Below, piece by piece: positions 6,970 through 11,089 of a DNA stretch of 11,089 nucleotides. The notes beneath the pieces were generated by a model, which saw only the letters and a list, made by a program, of their open reading frames with translations, made no database searches and was not told where the DNA came from. This DNA comes from Spirochaetota bacterium (GTDB lineage: Bacteria > Spirochaetota > UBA4802 > UB4802). The translations under genes and the position numbers were made by a program. The stretch spans positions 1 through 11,089 of the forward strand of contig JAKPOE010000418.1 of the NCBI GenBank assembly GCA_029548025.1, given 5' to 3'. The stretch's first letter is position 1. The number at the start of each line of letters is the position of its first letter.

Positions 6970-8239
6970 ATGGGTAAACAATCTTTCCATTGCAGATTGT
7001 ATGGGTAACCAATCCAAAAAATTCTCTGTCTAAAAATGGGGTATTTTTACATCGTGAAATGATAAAATTGTTATCAACAATAACCTTCTTTTCAGGGTTT
7101 ACTATTGTTATGTCTGCCACAGCACCCTCTTTGATATAGCCTCTATCGATACCTAAAATTGTGCATGGATTGATGGTTACCTTTTCAAATGCCTGTAAAT
7201 AGCTGAATCCATTTTCTTTTACCAGAATGGTAATAATCAATGGTACAGCAGTTTCCAGTCCTATGATACCAAATGGTGCAAATACTATCTCCTGCATCTT
7301 TTCATTTGATAAGTGGGGTGCATGATCAGTTGCAATGACATCAATAAGCCCTGTTCGCAATCCTTCAATGATTGCCTTTCTGTCCTCTTCAGTCCGTAAG
7401 GGAGGGTTCATCTTTGCCATTGCCAGATGATCTGCGATAGCATCATCAGTTAACGAAAAATAATGTGGTGCTGTTTCACAGGTGACAGGCAGGGAATGTT
7501 GTTTAGCCATTGCAATAATATCCAGTGAACCTTTTGAGGATACATGGGCAATGTGCAATCTTCCTTTTGTAAGCCGTGCCAGTAATATATCCCTTGCTAT
7601 CATTATTTCTTCAGCTTCTTTAGGGATTCCTTTCAATCCAAGGAAGATTGAATTATTACCTTCATTCATTATTCCGCCACCGGACAATGTTGTATCCTCA
7701 GCATGGGTAATTATTGGAACGTTGAACATCCTTGAATATTCTAATGCCCGGCGCATCGTTGTGGAATTTAGAACGGGTTTGCCATCATCACTAAACGCAA
7801 TTGCTCCACCCTCAATGAGTTCCCCCATTTCCGTTAGTTCTTCTCCCAATGACCCTTTGGTGATTGCAGCAATGGGATGCACATTAATAAATCCGGACTC
7901 AGCCTGTTTTTTTATATATCGCACAAGTGCCTGACTATCAATGACCGGATTTGTATTGGGCATGGTGCATACACTGGTATACCCTGATTTTGCAGCCACC
8001 GTTGATCCGCCTGCAATCGTTTCAATATCTTCGCGCCCTGGCTCTCTGAAATGGACATGCATGTCAACAAGACCGGGAAGAACAATACAATCCTGAGCAT
8101 CAACTATCTGTATATTTCTTTGTTGTTTTATATTGGTATCTATGGTGACAATAGTCCCTTCATCAATCAGGATATCACAGCATCTGTCAAGTTTAGATAA
8201 GGGATCAATGACTCTACCATTTTTAATAAGCAATGTCAT
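6962..8239 (-). CDS. pyrC: Dihydroorotase (type I)
   Basis: PyrC closes N-carbamoyl-aspartate to dihydroorotate, the third step of pyrimidine synthesis. The 425 residues show an amidohydrolase barrel with metal ligands His61 and His63 (DMHVHFREPG), an Asp in SDDGKP (151-152), His179 (ITHAED) and His232 (IAHVSS). Substrate-binding NPPLR (278-282) and catalytic Asp305 in ATDHAPH are also present. All key residues are there, so this is a working type I enzyme and not the inactive pseudo-dihydroorotase that accompanies some PyrB proteins. The ATG overlaps the pyrB stop by one base (TAATG), and its GAGGTGG ribosome site lies inside the last pyrB codons, so translation is coupled. In type I organisms the enzyme can form a complex with ATCase; here that is inference from adjacency. 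Confidence 0.97.
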   Translation of the reverse strand: MTLLIKNGRVIDPLSKLDRCCDILIDEGTIVTIDTNIKQQRNIQIVDAQDCIVLPGLVDMHVHFREPGREDIETIAGGSTVAAKSGYTSVCTMPNTNPVIDSQALVRYIKKQAESGFINVHPIAAITKGSLGEELTEMGELIEGGAIAFSDDGKPVLNSTTMRRALEYSRMFNVPIITHAEDTTLSGGGIMNEGNNSIFLGLKGIPKEAEEIMIARDILLARLTKGRLHIAHVSSKGSLDIIAMAKQHSLPVTCETAPHYFSLTDDAIADHLAMAKMNPPLRTEEDRKAIIEGLRTGLIDVIATDHAPHLSNEKMQEIVFAPFGIIGLETAVPLIITILVKENGFSYLQAFEKVTINPCTILGIDRGYIKEGAVADITIVNPEKKVIVDNNFIISRCKNTPFLDREFFGLVTHTICNGKIVYPFR

Positions 8240-9186
8240 TATTCCACCTCTTTTTCATCAAGTGGCGCTCCGCCAGCTAATAAATAAAATATTGCCATCC
8301 GTACCGCTACTCCATTGGTAACCTGTTCATTGATTATAGAGCAGGGACTATCGGCAACCTCATCATCAATCTCTATCCCCCGGTTGATGGGACCCGGATG
8401 CATCACAATAACATTGTTTTTACATCGCTTTAACCTTTCATTGGTTAAAGCAAAACGTTTATGGTATTCATGAATAGAAGGAAAGAATGAACCCTGCTGG
8501 CGTTCCCGCTGTATTCGTAGCATATAAACAACATCAAGCTGTGGTAAGATAGTATCAAAGTCGTAATAGATATCCACGGCATACATGGTAAAATCATCCG
8601 GTACCAATGTAGGCGGGCCTATTAAACTTACCTTTGCTCCCAGCCGCTTAAATATCTCCATATTTGAACGCGCTACCCGTGAATGGAGTATATCGCCAAC
8701 AATCCCTATATGAAGCCCTTTAATATCTCCTCTTTTTTCAATGAGTGAATAGGCATCCAGCAATGCCTGTGTTGGATGAGCGTGATTTCCGTCTCCTGCA
8801 TTGATTACCGATGATTTTATATTTCGAGATAAAAAATGCGGCGCTAATGACGCCGCATGTCTCATTACTATGAAATCTGCTTTGTACGCTTCTAAAGTAT
8901 GTACCGTATCTATTAAAGATTCACCTTTTACCACACTGGATGTCTGTACAGCAATATTAATAAGGTCGGCTGAAAGACGTTTTGCAGCCAACTCAAAACT
9001 TATTCTTGTCCGTGTCGATGGTTCATAAAACAATAAACATACTGTTTTACCTCTCAATATGGGAACAGTTTTAATAGAACGTGTAAAAAGGGCTTTGAAA
9101 TATTTAGCCGAGTTACAGATCAGCAGTATCTCTTCAGTTGATAACGATTGAATATCTAATAAATCTTTTCTTTGTAACCCATTCAT
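8239..9186 (-). CDS. pyrB: Aspartate carbamoyltransferase catalytic subunit
   Basis: PyrB transfers the carbamoyl group from carbamoyl phosphate to aspartate, the first committed step of pyrimidine synthesis. The 315 residues contain the carbamoyl-phosphate site FYEPSTRTR (STRTR at 57-61), the mobile-loop Ser83 and Lys87, Arg109 in VMRH, His137 and Gln140 in HAHPTQALLD, Arg170, aspartate-binding Arg224 in YMLR, and HPGPINRG (263-270), the form seen in ATCases that pair with type I dihydroorotases. Length is typical. No pyrI regulatory-subunit gene is next to it; pyrC follows with a one-base overlap. The start codon at 9186 has no good Shine-Dalgarno. A short ORF with a good one lies immediately upstream (9202-9255) and may affect pyrB expression. 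Confidence 0.97.
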   Translation of the reverse strand: MNGLQRKDLLDIQSLSTEEILLICNSAKYFKALFTRSIKTVPILRGKTVCLLFYEPSTRTRISFELAAKRLSADLINIAVQTSSVVKGESLIDTVHTLEAYKADFIVMRHAASLAPHFLSRNIKSSVINAGDGNHAHPTQALLDAYSLIEKRGDIKGLHIGIVGDILHSRVARSNMEIFKRLGAKVSLIGPPTLVPDDFTMYAVDIYYDFDTILPQLDVVYMLRIQRERQQGSFFPSIHEYHKRFALTNERLKRCKNNVIVMHPGPINRGIEIDDEVADSPCSIINEQVTNGVAVRMAIFYLLAGGAPLDEKEVE

Positions 9187-9201
9187 AGAGTACTATAAAC
9201 C

Positions 9202-9255
9202 TTATATAAACTGATATGAAAAAAGCTGCAACTTGCACAGTATTAATGCATTCAT
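9202..9255 (-). CDS. Candidate 17-residue leader ORF ahead of pyrB
   Basis: On the minus strand an ATG at 9255 follows GAGG (complement 9260-9263) by four bases and opens MNALILCKLQLFSYQFI, then TAA at 9202-9204, 15 bases before the pyrB ATG. It spans a run of six T in the sense strand (9219-9224). Some bacteria control pyrB operons through a leader peptide and transcription pausing at U-rich sequence (the E. coli pyrBI case). Here the only hairpin before the U-run is weak, about five pairs including two G-U, so a terminator is not established. The ORF may instead raise pyrB initiation by translational coupling, since pyrB itself has a poor site. A chance ORF is a real possibility. Confidence 0.35.
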   Translation of the reverse strand: MNALILCKLQLFSYQFI

Positions 9256-9402
9256 ACATCCTCTTTTTATATCAATTTTATGAAATTACTATTAATTGCA
9301 ATCATATTTTCAATAATTTTTGTAAAATATGGTGTCATTGTACTATTCTTATAACATCCATGTATATTCATCCTGTAAATTTTTTTATTGTATGGTGTTT
9401 GT

Positions 9403-10056
9403 ATGAGTGAATACATAGTCTTTTACGACCTTGATCATACACTGATTGCTGCAAGTTCAGGGCAATTAATTGTAAAAGACCTTTACCAGCGTCACATGCT
9501 ATCATTGCTTACCCTTGGCAAGGGTATGGTACTTTCAACACTTTACCGCATGGGTTTTATCAGCACAGAATCATTAATACAGAAATGGGTTGCAAAGCTG
9601 GCTGGCATGCAATGCAGTTTTCTTGAACGCTATTCAGAAACTTTTTTTGATCAAACAGTAAAAAAATATATCTACCCGCAGGCACTGGAATCATTATACA
9701 TACACAAAGCACAGGGAGCATATCTTGTATTGCTATCTGCATCCTTAGATTTTATCTGTAAACCTGTCATGAAATATTTACATTTTGATGCAATGCTTTG
9801 CACTCAATTAGAAGTAAACAATGATCATTACACCGGTTCTATTAAAGGATCGTATTGCTATGGGAAAGAAAAATTAAACAGAGCATTGCAACTATGTCAT
9901 AACCATAATTTCAACATACATGATGCCTATTACTATGCTGACTCATTGGCAGATATTCCGGTACTGGAAGCTGTTGGGCACCCCCACTGTGTTAATCCCG
10001 ATCAAAAATTATTGCGCATTGCTCAATCACAGGGCTGGACAATCCATAGATGGTGA
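9403..10056 (+). CDS. HAD-IB family phosphatase (SerB-like)
   Basis: This 217-residue protein belongs to HAD subfamily IB, the group with phosphoserine phosphatase. Motif I is FYDLDHTL with nucleophile Asp9 and Asp11. Motif II is Ser112 in VLLSAS, motif III is Lys155 in YGKEK, and motif IV is ADSLADIP with Asp180 and Asp184. The helical cap lies about 20-95. The C-terminal VNPDQKLLRIAQSQGW (about 197-212) is the ending typical of HAD-IB hydrolases and not specific to SerB. With no serine-biosynthesis neighbours the substrate is open; lipid or nucleotide phosphates are possible. The start at 9403 is chosen over the in-frame TTG at 9388; the ribosome site is weak (GGTG seven bases before). It converges on nadE with one base between the stops. 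Confidence 0.87.
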   Translation: MSEYIVFYDLDHTLIAASSGQLIVKDLYQRHMLSLLTLGKGMVLSTLYRMGFISTESLIQKWVAKLAGMQCSFLERYSETFFDQTVKKYIYPQALESLYIHKAQGAYLVLLSASLDFICKPVMKYLHFDAMLCTQLEVNNDHYTGSIKGSYCYGKEKLNRALQLCHNHNFNIHDAYYYADSLADIPVLEAVGHPHCVNPDQKLLRIAQSQGWTIHRW

Positions 10057-10057
10057 T

Positions 10058-11089
10058 TTAATGCTTAAACCGCTGAACAATTGGGATGCGTCTCCCAACA
10101 CCAAAAGCTTTACCTGTTACCTTTAACCCCAGGGGTGCTTGTTTTCGCTTGTATTCATTTTTATCGATAGTTCTTAGAACATTATACACTATTGCTGAAT
10201 CAAAGCCATCGTTAATAATATCTTCAGCACTCATCTTTAATTCAACATATCGTTCAATTATTTGATCAAGGATTTCATAAGGAGGTAATGTATCCTGATC
10301 TTTTTGATTTTCTCGCAATTCAGCAGAAGGAGCTTTATCCAGTATTGATTGAGGTATTATTTCTTTATCCCTGTTTATATAATAGGAGAGTGCATATACC
10401 ATGGTTTTGGGAATATCAGATAATACAGCAAGTCCTCCTGCCATATCGCCATATAATGTACAGTATCCCATTGACAGCTCTGATTTGTTCCCCGTTGTCA
10501 ATACTAACATACCATATTTATTGCTGAAGCCCATAAGGATATTTCCCCGGATGCGGGCTTGAATATTTTCTTCGGTGCTATCAAATGGTAATGCATTAAA
10601 ATATGGTTTTAGTATATCAAGATAGGTATCATAGCAATCATTGATAGGAATGGTATGTATGGTAATACCAAGATTTTTTGCCAGTGCTATTGAATCATCC
10701 ACACTTCCCTTTGACGAAAAAACAGAAGGCATGGTAACCCCTATAACATTGTCAGCTCCTAAGGCTCTCGTGGCAAGACAGACAGTTAACGCTGAATCAA
10801 TACCACCACTTAAACCCAACACCACCTTGTTAAAACCCGACTTATATACATAATCTTTTATACCCAGCACCAGAGCATTGGTACAATCAGATAAAAAATC
10901 TTCCTCACAGACAATGGGTTGATATGCAACTGCTGTATCAAAAATTACGCAATCCTCTTCAAAAGCTTTTGCCTTCATTATAAAATTGCCCTGTGTATCG
11001 ATGACAAAACTACTCCCATCAAAAATAAGGCTATCATTACAACCAACCTGATTGACATAAACTATCGGCACACGGTATTTTTTTGCAAC
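10058..11089 (-). CDS. nadE: Glutamine-dependent NAD(+) synthetase, C-terminal part, cut by window edge
   Basis: NadE amidates nicotinic acid adenine dinucleotide to NAD using ATP, the last step of NAD synthesis. The visible 343 codons run in frame to the right edge, so the N-terminus is outside. They start with VAKKYRVPIVYVNQVG, the end region of the nitrilase-type glutaminase domain; its catalytic Cys would lie upstream, beyond the window. LIFDGSSFV follows. The synthetase domain then carries the PP-loop LSGGIDS (visible residues 93-99), TTGNKSELSMGY, the GDMAGG region and a C-terminal KRKQAPLG segment. The glutaminase remnant shows that this is the two-domain form that uses glutamine. The internal GTG at 11071 is not the true start. 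The position usually reading QVGGND is QVGCND here. Confidence 0.96.
   Translation of the reverse strand, partial: VAKKYRVPIVYVNQVGCNDSLIFDGSSFVIDTQGNFIMKAKAFEEDCVIFDTAVAYQPIVCEEDFLSDCTNALVLGIKDYVYKSGFNKVVLGLSGGIDSALTVCLATRALGADNVIGVTMPSVFSSKGSVDDSIALAKNLGITIHTIPINDCYDTYLDILKPYFNALPFDSTEENIQARIRGNILMGFSNKYGMLVLTTGNKSELSMGYCTLYGDMAGGLAVLSDIPKTMVYALSYYINRDKEIIPQSILDKAPSAELRENQKDQDTLPPYEILDQIIERYVELKMSAEDIINDGFDSAIVYNVLRTIDKNEYKRKQAPLGLKVTGKAFGVGRRIPIVQRFKH

Noticed and set aside
9219..9240. Intrinsic attenuator hairpin before the T6 run upstream of pyrB
   Set aside because: The best stem has about five pairs including two G-U, too weak to call a terminator; only the U-run and the short ORF are kept.
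1..11089. A mobile element, defence system or biosynthetic cluster
   Set aside because: No transposase, integrase, toxin, nuclease, phage or CRISPR signature was seen on either strand; the genes are housekeeping genes in separate units.

Overview
The window is an ordinary, gene-dense stretch of bacterial chromosome, AT-rich with Shine-Dalgarno sites of the GAGG type. It holds eleven recognisable protein genes, two of them cut by the window edges, plus one candidate small leader ORF. I see no rRNA, tRNA, CRISPR array, insertion sequence or phage gene. The MCE/MlaD-type protein suggests a diderm (Gram-negative type) organism. The unusual IMP dehydrogenase type and AT-rich composition would fit a spirochaete or another deep-branching diderm, but this placement is tentative and rests on no database search.

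Layout from left to right: the N-terminal 71 codons of purD on the minus strand; a divergent 262-base gap; an MCE-domain (MlaD-like) gene and radA on the plus strand, two bases apart; guaB (IMP dehydrogenase) on the plus strand after a 262-base gap; a minus-strand pair made of a short-chain dehydrogenase followed by a phosphoglycolate-phosphatase-like HAD gene; a 405-base non-coding region with two palindromes; a GDSL/SGNH hydrolase on the plus strand; the pyrB-pyrC operon on the minus strand (TAATG overlap), preceded by a possible 17-residue leader ORF; a HAD-IB phosphatase on the plus strand; and the C-terminal part of glutamine-dependent nadE on the minus strand, running off the right edge.

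The functional theme is nucleotide and cofactor synthesis: purD and guaB for purines, pyrB and pyrC for the second and third steps of pyrimidine synthesis, and nadE for NAD. These genes sit in separate transcription units on alternating strands, so they do not form one operon. Around them are radA (recombination and repair), one lipid-transport component, two phosphatases, one oxidoreductase and one esterase-like hydrolase of unknown substrate.

I found no convincing new multi-gene system. The points most worth a second look are: an IMP dehydrogenase that resembles the eukaryotic type, including the Arg and Gln residues linked to mycophenolate sensitivity; the SD-preceded 17-codon ORF just ahead of pyrB, which lacks a good SD of its own; an MCE gene without its usual permease/ATPase neighbours, tightly linked to radA; and two palindromes between the dehydrogenase and the GDSL gene.
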